Under the pieces are notes generated by a model that did not search any database, had not been told where the DNA came from, and saw only the letters and a list, made by a program, of their open reading frames with translations. A DNA stretch of 10,097 nt, from positions 1 to 10,097 of the forward strand of contig DFIA01000036.1 of assembly GCA_002372015.1 (NCBI GenBank). The letters run 5' to 3'. Numbering within the stretch: the first letter of the stretch is position 1; every line of letters starts with the position of its first letter. The position numbers and the translations under genes were made by a program. This DNA comes from Bacteroidales bacterium UBA3709. Lineage in GTDB: Bacteria; Bacteroidota; Bacteroidia; Bacteroidales; UBA932. Positions 1 to 7,553 of the stretch are shown here, piece after piece.

Positions 1-43
1 ACGATGTTCGTGGTCTGCATGTTCAGTTTATTCATTATGTTAT

Positions 44-352
44 TTACATTTGATTGCTATTAAAAAAAGAAATAATTATAGCCAAAATGGATATGGCCGT
101 TTTGATAATATATTTCTTGTCATCCCATATTGAAGGATTTCTCAGTTCTGGATTTGAAGATATGTATGCTCTGCCCTTATCTGTGATGCTGAATGTAATA
201 TAGGAACCATTTGTCAACTTCTGCCCATATCCTAAACCTTCTATTTCAAGAAGATTCAAATCTTCGCTGTCTTCATTTGTTACTTCATACTTTAAGTCTT
301 TAAGAAGATAAAGAATCTTTTTTGCTCTTTCAGTTAGTTTAATCTTATTCAT
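44..352 (-). CDS. Small tail-anchored protein with winged-helix-like N-terminus
   Basis: Predicted product of 102 residues; function unknown. The first ~65 residues are charged and have the helix-helix-strand look of a small winged helix: LTERAKKILYLLKDL, then YITFSITDKGRAYI followed by NPELRNP. The 'T-x-K-G-R-x-Y-I' pattern recalls small Bacteroidales hypothetical proteins; this is a resemblance only. Residues about 82-97 (IIKTAISILAIIISFF) form one hydrophobic helix close to the C-terminus, so the protein is probably tail-anchored with its N-terminal part in the cytoplasm. I chose the ATG at 352 over the adjacent TTG at 355 because AAGGAG (365-360) lies 7 bases upstream of the ATG. Such a clear Shine-Dalgarno is unusual in this phylum. 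The gene is divergent from the SPOR lipoprotein gene. That it is a real gene is fairly sure; DNA binding is a guess. Confidence 0.7.
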   Translation of the reverse strand: MNKIKLTERAKKILYLLKDLKYEVTNEDSEDLNLLEIEGLGYGQKLTNGSYITFSITDKGRAYISSNPELRNPSIWDDKKYIIKTAISILAIIISFFNSNQM

Positions 353-359
353 CAACTTT

Positions 360-365
360 CTCCTT
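360..365 (-). promoter_or_regulatory. Ribosome binding site deciding the start of the minus-strand gene
   Basis: On the minus strand this reads AAGGAG, 7 bases before the ATG at 352. It supports that ATG rather than the TTG at 355, which would sit only 4 bases away. Confidence 0.6.
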
Positions 366-384
366 CAACTAAATTGTTGGTGCG

Positions 385-396
385 GCTCAGGTGTAA
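385..396 (+). repeat. Left arm of a perfect 12-bp inverted repeat
   Basis: The sequence is GCTCAGGTGTAA, matched exactly in reverse complement at 519-530 (TTACACCTGAGC). Allowing two mismatches, the arms extend outward to 381-396 and 519-534, with TG and CA at the outer ends. The arm lies in the 5' leader of the minus-strand gene, and the minus-strand sequence TACCTTTA (401-394), a 7-of-8 match to TAnnTTTG, overlaps it. It could be the terminal repeat of a small non-autonomous element of about 146-154 bp, or a regulatory motif shared by the two divergent genes. No target-site duplication was seen. Confidence 0.6.
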
Positions 397-518
397 AGGT
401 ACTCATTTTCTTACAGGTTGCTATCTGTTTGCTGTATTAAATAAATCAAAATGAAAAGATTTTGTATGATTTTATTCTTTTTCGGCAACTTAGGTACAGT
501 TTTTATGTAGTGAGGTGG

Positions 519-530
519 TTACACCTGAGC
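519..530 (-). repeat. Right arm of a perfect 12-bp inverted repeat
   Basis: The sequence is TTACACCTGAGC, the exact reverse complement of 385-396. It sits about 23 bases upstream of the candidate -33 element of the SPOR lipoprotein promoter. Relative to its own downstream gene, each arm reads TTACACCTGAGC in the same orientation, followed two bases later by CA and then by an AT-rich stretch (AATTTAGTT versus AATTAGGTT). The similarity therefore runs a little past the exact repeat. Confidence 0.6.
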
Positions 531-552
531 TACAATAATTAGGTTTATTTCT

Positions 553-584
553 GTTGTGTTTCAGGGCAAGTTTTGTTAAATTTG
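553..584 (+). promoter_or_regulatory. Bacteroidota-type promoter for the rightward gene cluster
   Basis: A perfect -7 element TAnnTTTG (TAAATTTG, 577-584) is preceded by a 20-base spacer and a 3-of-4 match to the -33 element TTTG (GTTG, 553-556). This is the promoter type known for the Bacteroidota primary sigma factor. Transcription would start near 590, leaving a leader of about 15 bases before the ATG at 605. The short gaps downstream suggest it drives transcription through 8489, though internal promoters cannot be excluded. Confidence 0.65.
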
Positions 585-604
585 CACGATTATGTTTTTG
601 CGCT

Positions 605-1237
605 ATGAATAGGGAGATAACCGTTTTGAGTAGGGTTGTTGCTGTTTGTATTACAGCAGCGTTGCTTTCTGCCTGCGATTGGATAAGAGCCAAATTGGAT
701 ATGCCTACTTCTGAGGATATTGCACTGAAAAGGGAACTTATAGCCGAAAAAGAAGCACAGATAGTTGATACAACAAAGCTTTTGGTAGCAGACTCTGTTA
801 AACTGTCTGCATTACCAGCAGTTTCAGTATCAGGCTCTACATCTGATTCAGCATCAGGTTCAGCATCAGGCTCAGCATCTGATTCAGCATCAGGTTCAGC
901 ATCTGGCTCAGTATCAGGTTCTATGTCAGGCTCTGCGTTAGGTTCTGCATCAGGTTCTATATCAAGTTCAGCATCAGGTATTTCTTTACAACTCATTCCG
1001 CAAAGTAGTTTGACTAAAACCTACTATATAATTGTTGGTGCATTCAAAACAGACGAACTTGTGTTGGCAAGCATAAAGGAGCATGCAGATATTCTTGAGC
1101 CCCCTGTGGCATTTACTGCAGGAGGGTTGAAGCACGTGGCGATAGGAGGATATGAAACTTTAGAAGAAGCCCGCAAGGCATTATATTCGGTGTTACCAAA
1201 AGTGCCGAATGCGTGGGTATATAAAAAGAATGGATAA
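605..1237 (+). CDS. SPOR-domain lipoprotein with serine-rich linker
   Basis: Predicted lipoprotein of 210 residues. Residues 1-24 form a lipoprotein signal peptide ending in the lipobox LSAC, with Cys24 as the lipidated residue. A charged, probably helical part follows (26-70). Residues 74-125 are a low-complexity linker built mainly of Ser-Ala-Ser-Gly units. The C-terminus (about 138-207) is a SPOR domain: it begins YYIIVGAF and contains VAIGGYETLEEARKAL and a final NAWVY. SPOR domains bind peptidoglycan stripped of stem peptides, typically at division sites, so a periplasmic, membrane-anchored, wall-binding role is inferred. The ATG at 605 is chosen because it puts the signal peptide at the N-terminus and lies just after the promoter; an in-frame TTG at 554 would lie inside the promoter. 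It is the first gene of the rightward cluster, 24 bases before gcvT. Confidence 0.85.
   Translation: MNREITVLSRVVAVCITAALLSACDWIRAKLDMPTSEDIALKRELIAEKEAQIVDTTKLLVADSVKLSALPAVSVSGSTSDSASGSASGSASDSASGSASGSVSGSMSGSALGSASGSISSSASGISLQLIPQSSLTKTYYIIVGAFKTDELVLASIKEHADILEPPVAFTAGGLKHVAIGGYETLEEARKALYSVLPKVPNAWVYKKNG
824..979 (+). repeat. Degenerate 6/12-bp tandem repeat encoding Ser-Ala-Ser-Gly
   Basis: About 13 consecutive degenerate units of tcagcatcaggt and close variants (gattca, tctggc, tctatg) encode residues 74-125 of the SPOR lipoprotein. Units are multiples of 6 bases, so gain or loss keeps the frame. The repeat also leaves the opposite strand open, giving an Asp-Ala-Glu-Pro periodic translation that is a by-product. 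Likely role: a flexible spacer between lipid anchor and SPOR domain, with a length that can change by slippage. Confidence 0.9.
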
Positions 1238-1261
1238 AAAATAATTAGATACACATTTTAT

Positions 1262-2368
1262 ATGAAAACAACAGCTTATACACAAAAACACATTGAACTG
1301 GGAGCAAAGATGACTCCGTTTGCAAGCTTTAATATGCCTTTGGAATATACTGGCATTAAGGCTGAACATTTAGCTGTAAGACAGAGTGTTGGCGTTTTTG
1401 ATGTTTCTCACATGGGAGAGTTTACCGTTAAAGGCCCTAATGCCTTGGCTTTTATACAGTATGTAACAAGCAACGATGCCTCTGCCTTGTTTGCAGGAAA
1501 GGTACAGTACTCGTGTCTTCCTAACGGAAAGGGTGGTATTGTAGATGATCTTTTGGTTTATTGCATAAATCCGGAGAGCTATATGTTGGTACCAAATGCG
1601 GCCAATATAGACAAAGATTATGCCCACCTTTGCCAATATGCTCAGAAATTTGGTCTTACACCAGGAAAGGATTTCTGCAACATTTCAGACCAGATAAGCC
1701 AGTTGGCTGTTCAGGGCCCTAATGCAATGAAAGTTATGCAAAAGCTCTGCAAAGAAGATGTGTTGGGTATGGAGTATTATACATTTAAGATATTGGAAGT
1801 TGCCGGATGTAAAGATGTAATACTATCTACTACAGGATATACCGGCGCCGGTGGCTGTGAGGTTTATATGAAGAACGAAGATGCCTTAAAGATATTTGAT
1901 GCAATTTTTGAGGCAGGAAAAGAGTTTGATATAAAGCCGGCTGGCTTGGGATGTCGCGATACGCTTCGTCTGGAAATGGGTTTCTGCCTGTATGGGAATG
2001 ATATAGACGATTCAACCTCTCCTTTGGAGGCCAATCTTGGCTGGATTACAAAGTTCAACGATGCTAAGGGAGATTTTGTAGATAGAGATTACATGCTCAA
2101 GCAGAAGGCAGAAGGTCTTAAAAGAAGGCTTTGCGGCTTTGAATTGATAGATAGGGGAGTGCCACGCCATGGCTATGAAATCTGCAACGCAGAAGGCAGG
2201 GTTATAGGTTGTGTAACAAGTGGAAGCCTTACTCCTTGCTGCACCCGTGCCATAGGAATGGGATATGTAGAAGCACCTCTATATAAGCTCGATACAGAGA
2301 TTTATATCAAAGTTAGAGACAAACTTCTTAAAGCAGTTGTAGTAAGACCACCTTTCTATAAGGGATAA
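1262..2368 (+). CDS. gcvT: Glycine cleavage system T protein (aminomethyltransferase)
   Basis: Full-length product of 368 residues, close to the usual 360-370 of the family. GcvT takes the aminomethyl group carried on the lipoyl arm of H protein, transfers the one-carbon unit to tetrahydrofolate and releases ammonia, in the cytoplasm. Seen in the sequence: the N-terminal VFDVSHMGE signature (about 45-53), GGIVDDLLVY (91-100) with Asp96 at the position of the catalytic aspartate known in T proteins, the TGYTGAGGCEVY segment, GLGCRDTLRLEMGFCLYG, and the C-terminal barrel part VTSGSLTPCCTRAIGMGYV. All expected blocks are present with no frameshift. The genes for the P, H and L proteins are not in the window. 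The gene follows the SPOR gene by 24 bases and is followed at 15 bases by the M28-like gene; no separate promoter or Shine-Dalgarno is obvious. Confidence 0.96.
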   Translation: MKTTAYTQKHIELGAKMTPFASFNMPLEYTGIKAEHLAVRQSVGVFDVSHMGEFTVKGPNALAFIQYVTSNDASALFAGKVQYSCLPNGKGGIVDDLLVYCINPESYMLVPNAANIDKDYAHLCQYAQKFGLTPGKDFCNISDQISQLAVQGPNAMKVMQKLCKEDVLGMEYYTFKILEVAGCKDVILSTTGYTGAGGCEVYMKNEDALKIFDAIFEAGKEFDIKPAGLGCRDTLRLEMGFCLYGNDIDDSTSPLEANLGWITKFNDAKGDFVDRDYMLKQKAEGLKRRLCGFELIDRGVPRHGYEICNAEGRVIGCVTSGSLTPCCTRAIGMGYVEAPLYKLDTEIYIKVRDKLLKAVVVRPPFYKG

Positions 2369-2383
2369 TAAAACAGAATTTTA

Positions 2384-3709
2384 ATGAACCGTATCGGAAG
2401 GATTGTAATAGGCATTGCCTGTATTCTTGCAGGCAGTGCCCATTTTGTCTGTGCACAAAAGAATATTCCGGATTCGCTGAGGTGCGAGGTTGCTTTTTTA
2501 AGTGCTGAGGCAATGAAGGGAAGAAAAGCGGGTAGTAGTGAGGAGAAAAGAGCTGCAAAATATATCTACGATTATTTGCAGTCGTTGGGAATGGTAATGT
2601 TATCTCCCGAAGATGGAGACGATTTTGGCATGGCCGATCCGGTTGTTGGAGATACTCTGTACTCTCGCAACATAGTGGGCTTTATACCCGGGTACGATCC
2701 AGTCCTAAAAGGAGAATTTATTCTCTTGGGTACTCAGCTCGATGGGCCGGGATTTGAGGCAGTTAAGGTAAATGGACAAACCAAGGAGAGAGTTTTTCCG
2801 GGGGCTTATTCAAATGCTTCTGGAAATGCAGTGCTAATGCAGGTGGCTAAACTTGTTGCAGAGAATAAGTTTATGTTTCGCCGAAGTGTTATTTTTGGAT
2901 TTTTTGGGGCCGGAAATTATTCTCAGGCAGGAAGTTGGTATTTTCTGAACCGCTCGTTTGCAGATGTAGATAAGATAAAATTTATGGTAGATGTAAATTC
3001 TGTGGGGAAGGATAGCGGCCCTAATACATTTCAGGCATTTATCGGGCTTCCTAACAGGCATATACTCAAAGATATATTTACTGTGGCAGAAAGACCATTC
3101 AGTTTGGATGTCAAAATTGCAGAGCGCGAACCCATACCATCGGATTACAGAAGTTTTCATTCCTTTGACATACCATTTACCCTGTTTACAACCGGGCCAA
3201 ATAGTTTAGATGGCACCATTCATGACACGCCAGAAAAAATAGATTATTTGCAACTTGCCCAAATTGTTGAATTTGTTTATACATACGCAGTAACATTGGC
3301 CTCGGCAGATAGTCTTGCGGAAAAAGAGGAAGAAACTTCTGAGTCTTCAAAATCTCGTGTTTACAGCCAGTTAGAGGTAGATAAAAGAGCAACCTTCTTA
3401 AAGGGCGATGAGCGTACCTTCTTAAAAGACTGGGTGTACCATTATATAAAATATCCCGATAGCGCAATATCTGCACGGATAGAAGGTACGGAAATAGCTG
3501 AATTTGTAGTAGATGCAAAAGGAAAGGTTACAGATATTAAAATAACGACATCTCTTAGCGAAGATATAGATAGAGAGGTAATAAAGGTGTTGAAGGCCTC
3601 TCCAAAATGGAAGCCTGCACAGGTTAACGGTAAGAATGTGCCGGTGCAAATATCTGTGGCAATAGAATTTATGCTTACAAACAGATCTAAATTCGGCATA
3701 AACAAATAG
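2384..3709 (+). CDS. Secreted M28-peptidase-like protein fused to a TonB C-terminal domain; zinc site degenerate
   Basis: Product of 441 residues. Residues 1-24 are a Sec signal peptide, with likely cleavage after VCA before Gln25, so the protein is exported. Residues about 30-305 follow the M28 zinc-peptidase fold: a helical N-terminus (AEAMKGRKAGSSEEKRAAKYI), then the positions of the metal-binding blocks. Those blocks are altered. The usual G-A-H-x-D is GTQLD (116-120, His to Gln). The N-D-N-x-S-G block is YSNASG (142-147), with Ser143 in place of the bridging Asp. The Glu-Glu pair is Gly177-Asn178. Asp203 and a late His280 (in IHDTPEKID) remain. Residues 307-340 are an acidic, serine-rich linker. 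Residues about 345-431 are a TonB C-terminal domain (IKYPDSA, GTEIAEFVVDAKGKVTDI, SPKWKPAQVNGKNVPVQI). I infer a non-catalytic periplasmic binding protein rather than a working peptidase. Gaps are 15 bases from gcvT and 42 to leuS. Confidence 0.85.
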   Translation: MNRIGRIVIGIACILAGSAHFVCAQKNIPDSLRCEVAFLSAEAMKGRKAGSSEEKRAAKYIYDYLQSLGMVMLSPEDGDDFGMADPVVGDTLYSRNIVGFIPGYDPVLKGEFILLGTQLDGPGFEAVKVNGQTKERVFPGAYSNASGNAVLMQVAKLVAENKFMFRRSVIFGFFGAGNYSQAGSWYFLNRSFADVDKIKFMVDVNSVGKDSGPNTFQAFIGLPNRHILKDIFTVAERPFSLDVKIAEREPIPSDYRSFHSFDIPFTLFTTGPNSLDGTIHDTPEKIDYLQLAQIVEFVYTYAVTLASADSLAEKEEETSESSKSRVYSQLEVDKRATFLKGDERTFLKDWVYHYIKYPDSAISARIEGTEIAEFVVDAKGKVTDIKITTSLSEDIDREVIKVLKASPKWKPAQVNGKNVPVQISVAIEFMLTNRSKFGINK

Positions 3710-3751
3710 GCTATAACGCTGCATTAACAGTGGAAAATAAGAGCAATTACA

Positions 3752-6550
3752 ATGGAATATAAGTTTAATGAAATAGAAGCTAAATGGCAGAAATACTGGG
3801 CAGAGAACAAAACTTTCTTTGCACCAACAGACACTTCAAAGCCAAAGTATTACGTGCTGGATATGTTTCCTTATCCTTCTGGTGCAGGCCTGCATGTGGG
3901 CCATCCGTTGGGGTACATAGCAAGCGACATTTACTCACGATACAAGAGGCTTAAAGGTTTTAATGTGCTTCATCCGATGGGGTACGATGCCTTTGGACTT
4001 CCGGCAGAACAGTATGCCATACAAACCGGCCAGCATCCTCGAATTACCACTATGGAAAACATAGACAGGTATCGCTCCCAATTAGACAGAATAGGCTTTT
4101 CTTTTGATTGGGACAGAGAAGTAAAAACTTGTGATTCTGATTATTACAAGTGGACTCAGTGGGCCTTTCTTAAAATGTTTGACAGTTGGTATAACAAAAA
4201 GACAAATTCTGCCGAGCCTATAAAAGAACTTGTTTCAGAATTTGAAAAAAGAGGCAATCTTAAAGTGGAAGCTTTCTGCGGAGAAGTACCACAGTTTACA
4301 TCGGAACAGTGGCAAGCTTATTCCGATACGCAGAAAAGCGATATTCTGATGCAGTACAGAATAGCATATTTGGGAGAAACTTCTGTTAATTGGTGCCCTG
4401 AGCTTGGAACGGTATTAGCCAACGATGAAGTAAAAGAGGGTGTGTCTGTGAGAGGTGGTTTTCCTGTGGAGCAGAAAAAAATGAAACAGTGGCTGCTACG
4501 AGTATCTGCTTATGCCGGACGCCTGTTGGACGATTTGGAGGAACTGCAGTGGAGTGATGCTCTAAAGGAAATGCAGAGGAATTGGATAGGTCGTTCGTAT
4601 GGAGCGCAGATGGTATTTAAGGTGGTTAATCCAGACCCCGCAGATGGGAGTAAGTTTGACCGTGAGTATGATATGGAAATTTTTACCACACGCGCCGATA
4701 CCATATTTGGAGTAACGTTTATGGTAGTTGCTCCTGAGAGCGAATGGGTTGAAAAACTTACAACCGAAAGCCAAAAACAGGCTGTAGAAGAGTATCTTAC
4801 GCAGGCCAAAAAGAAAACAGAAAGAGAGCGAATTGCAGAAACGAAATCTGTTACCGGTGTATTTTCCGGTTCTTGGGCGCAGAACCCATTTACCGGAGAA
4901 AAAGTACCTATTTGGATTGCAGAATATGTATTGGCCGGCTATGGAACCGGTGCAATAATGGCGGTGCCAGCGCACGATAGCAGAGACTATGCATTTGCCA
5001 AAAAGTTTGGTCTAAAGATAGTTCCGCTGATAGAAGGTTGCGATGTTTCTGAAGAAAGCTTTGATGCCAAGGAAGGTATCATGATAAATAGTGGTTTTCT
5101 TACGGGCATGAATGTAAAAGAGGCTATTCCTGCGGCCATAGAGGAAGTAGAGAGAAGGGGAATAGGCCACAGAACAGTGAACTATCGTTTGAGAGACGCT
5201 ATTTTCTCGCGCCAAAGATATTGGGGAGAGCCTTTCCCAATTTACTATAAAGATGATATAGCCACCGCAGTGCCGGAAAGCGAATTGCCTTTAGAACTGC
5301 CGGATATAGAAACGTTTAAGCCTACAGATAATGGAGAACCTCCTTTGGCCAGAGCAAAGAACTGGGCCTATCAGGGCTATCCTTTGGAAAAGAGTACAAT
5401 GCCGGGATTTGCTGGGAGTAGCGCCTATTATCTAAGATATATGGATCCTCATAACGAAGAAGCATTGGTTGGCAGAGAAGCAAATAGGTATTGGAGAAAT
5501 GTAGATTTGTATGTGGGAGGAACCGAGCACGCAACCGGCCATCTTATATATTCTCGTTTTTGGAATAAATTCTTGTACGACCTTGGTTATGTTTGCGAAA
5601 AAGAGCCTTTCAAAAAGCTGATCAATCAGGGCATGATACAAGGGCGTTCCAACTTTGTATATAGAATAAAGAATACCAACACATTTGTTTCCAATGGCTT
5701 AAAGGATAAATACGATACAACGGAAATACATGTTGATATAAATATTGTTTACAACGACCGTTTAGACATAGAAGCTTTTAGAAATTGGAGGCCGGAGTAT
5801 AACAATGCAGAGTTTATTCTCGAAAACGGAGAATACATTTGCGGTTGGGCGGTAGAGAAGATGTCTAAATCTATGTTTAATGTTGTAAATCCGGATAATA
5901 TCTGCAGTAAGTATGGAGCAGATACCCTAAGGCTTTATGAAATGTTTTTGGGGCCTGTAGAAATGAGTAAGCCGTGGGACACTAAGGGAATAGATGGTGT
6001 TCACAGATTTTTGAGAAAATTCTGGAAGCTGTTCTACGGTGGCGGAGAAGGCACCGGTAGTTTTTGTGTTACAGACGAAGAACCAACACCACAAGAGTTG
6101 AAGATACTTCACAAACTGATACACAAGGTAGAAACGGATATAGAAAACTTTTCTTTCAACACCTCTGTTTCTGCATTTATGGTGGCAGTTAATGAATTGA
6201 GCGCATTAAAGTGCAACAAGAAGAAAGTGCTTGTGCCTGTAATTGTTTTACTTAGTGCTTTTGCGCCTCATATTTGCGAAGAACTGTGGCAGCTGACGGG
6301 GCATACTCAGAGCGTAAGCTTTGCAGATTTTCCGATGTATTACGAGGAATATACTAAGGAGGATACTTTTGAGTATCCGGTATCTTTCAATGGTAAAACA
6401 AGATTTAAGCTATCATTGTCTAAGTCGTTGTCTAAGAGTGGTGTAGAAAAGGCTGTTCTGGCTGCACCAGAAACAGCCAAGTATCTGGCAGGCAATTCTG
6501 TCAAAAAGATTATCGTGGTGCCCGGGCGAATAATAAACATTGTGATGTAG
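3752..6550 (+). CDS. leuS: Leucyl-tRNA synthetase
   Basis: Complete class I leucyl-tRNA synthetase of 932 residues, which charges tRNA-Leu with leucine in the cytoplasm. Seen: the HIGH-type motif HVGH at 48-51 inside PYPSGAGLHVGHPLGY; the CP1 editing domain with its threonine-rich block TTRADTIFG (from Thr312) and MAVPAHDSRDYAF (from Met403), where Asp412 matches the conserved editing aspartate; the KMSKS motif at 703-707; and the anticodon-binding part and C-terminal end KIIVVPGRIINIVM. It is about 70 residues longer than the E. coli enzyme (860). Much of the excess is an insertion at about 147-205 between the catalytic core and SVNWCPELG, which I recall as normal for Bacteroidota enzymes. 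Active-site and editing residues look intact. The start ATG has no strong Shine-Dalgarno. The gene ends 3 bases before the first YitT gene, suggesting coupled translation. Confidence 0.97.
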   Translation: MEYKFNEIEAKWQKYWAENKTFFAPTDTSKPKYYVLDMFPYPSGAGLHVGHPLGYIASDIYSRYKRLKGFNVLHPMGYDAFGLPAEQYAIQTGQHPRITTMENIDRYRSQLDRIGFSFDWDREVKTCDSDYYKWTQWAFLKMFDSWYNKKTNSAEPIKELVSEFEKRGNLKVEAFCGEVPQFTSEQWQAYSDTQKSDILMQYRIAYLGETSVNWCPELGTVLANDEVKEGVSVRGGFPVEQKKMKQWLLRVSAYAGRLLDDLEELQWSDALKEMQRNWIGRSYGAQMVFKVVNPDPADGSKFDREYDMEIFTTRADTIFGVTFMVVAPESEWVEKLTTESQKQAVEEYLTQAKKKTERERIAETKSVTGVFSGSWAQNPFTGEKVPIWIAEYVLAGYGTGAIMAVPAHDSRDYAFAKKFGLKIVPLIEGCDVSEESFDAKEGIMINSGFLTGMNVKEAIPAAIEEVERRGIGHRTVNYRLRDAIFSRQRYWGEPFPIYYKDDIATAVPESELPLELPDIETFKPTDNGEPPLARAKNWAYQGYPLEKSTMPGFAGSSAYYLRYMDPHNEEALVGREANRYWRNVDLYVGGTEHATGHLIYSRFWNKFLYDLGYVCEKEPFKKLINQGMIQGRSNFVYRIKNTNTFVSNGLKDKYDTTEIHVDINIVYNDRLDIEAFRNWRPEYNNAEFILENGEYICGWAVEKMSKSMFNVVNPDNICSKYGADTLRLYEMFLGPVEMSKPWDTKGIDGVHRFLRKFWKLFYGGGEGTGSFCVTDEEPTPQELKILHKLIHKVETDIENFSFNTSVSAFMVAVNELSALKCNKKKVLVPVIVLLSAFAPHICEELWQLTGHTQSVSFADFPMYYEEYTKEDTFEYPVSFNGKTRFKLSLSKSLSKSGVEKAVLAAPETAKYLAGNSVKKIIVVPGRIINIVM

Positions 6551-6553
6551 GCT

Positions 6554-7525
6554 ATGTGTGAAATTAAAAAGAAGGTTTCTGCAAGAAAATTGATTCTGGA
6601 TTATATCCTTATATCGATAGGTGTGTTTATTTATACCTGTTCTTGGCAAGCGTTTGTTGTGCCTACTGGTATTTCTGGAGGTGGGCTGGTGGGCTTTTGT
6701 ACCGTACTCAATTACGCCACCGGAATACCTATACCTGTTTTCTTTGGTACCATCAATGCCGCTTTGCTTACCGTAGGAACAATAGTTTTGGGCAGAGGTT
6801 TTGGCTTTAAGACCATCTTTAGCATAATTCTCTCTACCGTATTCTTTGCTATATTGCCAAAAATGGAATGGATTTACAATATAGGAATGAGCACTATTCC
6901 TGAAGATAGCCCGCAGGCCCCATTGCGTTATCTTGTGAATCCGATAATAGGAGGCTTTGCGTGTGCAGCAGGTATTGCTCTGATATTCAAAAGAAACGGC
7001 TCTACAGGAGGCACAGATATATTAGCTCTTATAATAAATAAATACAGAGATATTTCTCCCGGAAAAGTATTCATGTATGCAGACTTTTGCATAGTGGGCT
7101 CTATAATGCTGCTCCCCGACAAACATTTGAGCGATGTGATACTTGGATATATATTTACCATAGCATTTTCGTATATGGTAGATCTCATCCTTACCGGAAG
7201 CGAGCAAAGTGTGCAGATAACCATTTTCTCTCAGAAGTATAGCGAGGTGGCAGATAATTTGATGAACGAATTGCGCAGAGGAGTTACAGCCCTTGATTCT
7301 ATGGGCTGGTATTCTAAGCAAGAAAGCAAGGTGTTGGTGGTTGTTGCCAGAAAACAGCAGCTCAAAGATATAACTCAGGCGGTAAGGAGAGTAGATCAAA
7401 AAGCTTTTATTTCAGTGTCGCCGGTATCTGCAGTGTATGGTTTAGGCTTTGCTCAACTTAAAGGTAATGCAAAGAAATCTTCAGAAAGCAGATTGAAAAG
7501 GCTTGTAAAATGGATGGACAGTTAG
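6554..7525 (+). CDS. YitT-family membrane protein, first copy
   Basis: Product of 323 residues, a YitT-type inner-membrane protein with DUF161-like membrane repeats and a C-terminal cytoplasmic DUF2179 domain. Hydrophobic segments lie at about 14-32, 41-56, 60-80, 86-102, 127-146, 172-188 and 193-213. Each membrane half carries the family's glycine-rich turn: GISGGGLVG (39-47) and NGSTGGTDILAL (148-159), with GRGFGFKTIFSIILST between them. Residues about 219-300 are the DUF2179 domain (from QSVQITIF to GLGFAQL), which is small and soluble. The substrate and reaction of the family are not established, so no function is assigned. A basic tail (KGNAKKSSESRLKRLVK) follows and is absent in the second copy. 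It starts 3 bases after leuS and ends 28 bases before its paralogue, so all three are probably cotranscribed. Confidence 0.92.
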   Translation: MCEIKKKVSARKLILDYILISIGVFIYTCSWQAFVVPTGISGGGLVGFCTVLNYATGIPIPVFFGTINAALLTVGTIVLGRGFGFKTIFSIILSTVFFAILPKMEWIYNIGMSTIPEDSPQAPLRYLVNPIIGGFACAAGIALIFKRNGSTGGTDILALIINKYRDISPGKVFMYADFCIVGSIMLLPDKHLSDVILGYIFTIAFSYMVDLILTGSEQSVQITIFSQKYSEVADNLMNELRRGVTALDSMGWYSKQESKVLVVVARKQQLKDITQAVRRVDQKAFISVSPVSAVYGLGFAQLKGNAKKSSESRLKRLVKWMDS

Positions 7526-7553
7526 CACTATATACAGTTAATATGGTAATTAT

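Noticed and set aside
451..510. 19-residue hydrophobic ORF (starts MKRFCMILFFF)
   Set aside because: It is short and in AT-rich intergenic DNA, with no cleavage site, promoter or ribosome site of note. It lies inside the inverted-repeat interval and is most likely chance.
507..533. Minus-strand GTAGCTCAGGTG looks like the D-arm of a tRNA
   Set aside because: No acceptor stem, anticodon arm or T-arm (GGTTCGAATC-like) follows at the right distance. It is part of the 12-bp inverted repeat.
490..996. Minus-strand ORF with Asp-Ala-Glu-Pro periodic repeats
   Set aside because: It is the antisense reading of the Ser-Ala-Ser-Gly repeat of the SPOR lipoprotein and runs through that gene's promoter. 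The plus frame has a lipobox, a recognisable SPOR domain and a promoter, so this one is a by-product.
4562..4975. Minus-strand ORF of 137 codons inside leuS
   Set aside because: It lies wholly antisense to the conserved LeuRS editing domain, shows no recognisable domain, and is the kind of open frame expected by chance in a long gene.
3752..6550. Whether the LeuRS insertion at about residues 147-205 is novel
   Set aside because: The enlarged size and this insertion fit what I recall of LeuRS from Bacteroidota generally, so it is a lineage trait and not an oddity of this genome.
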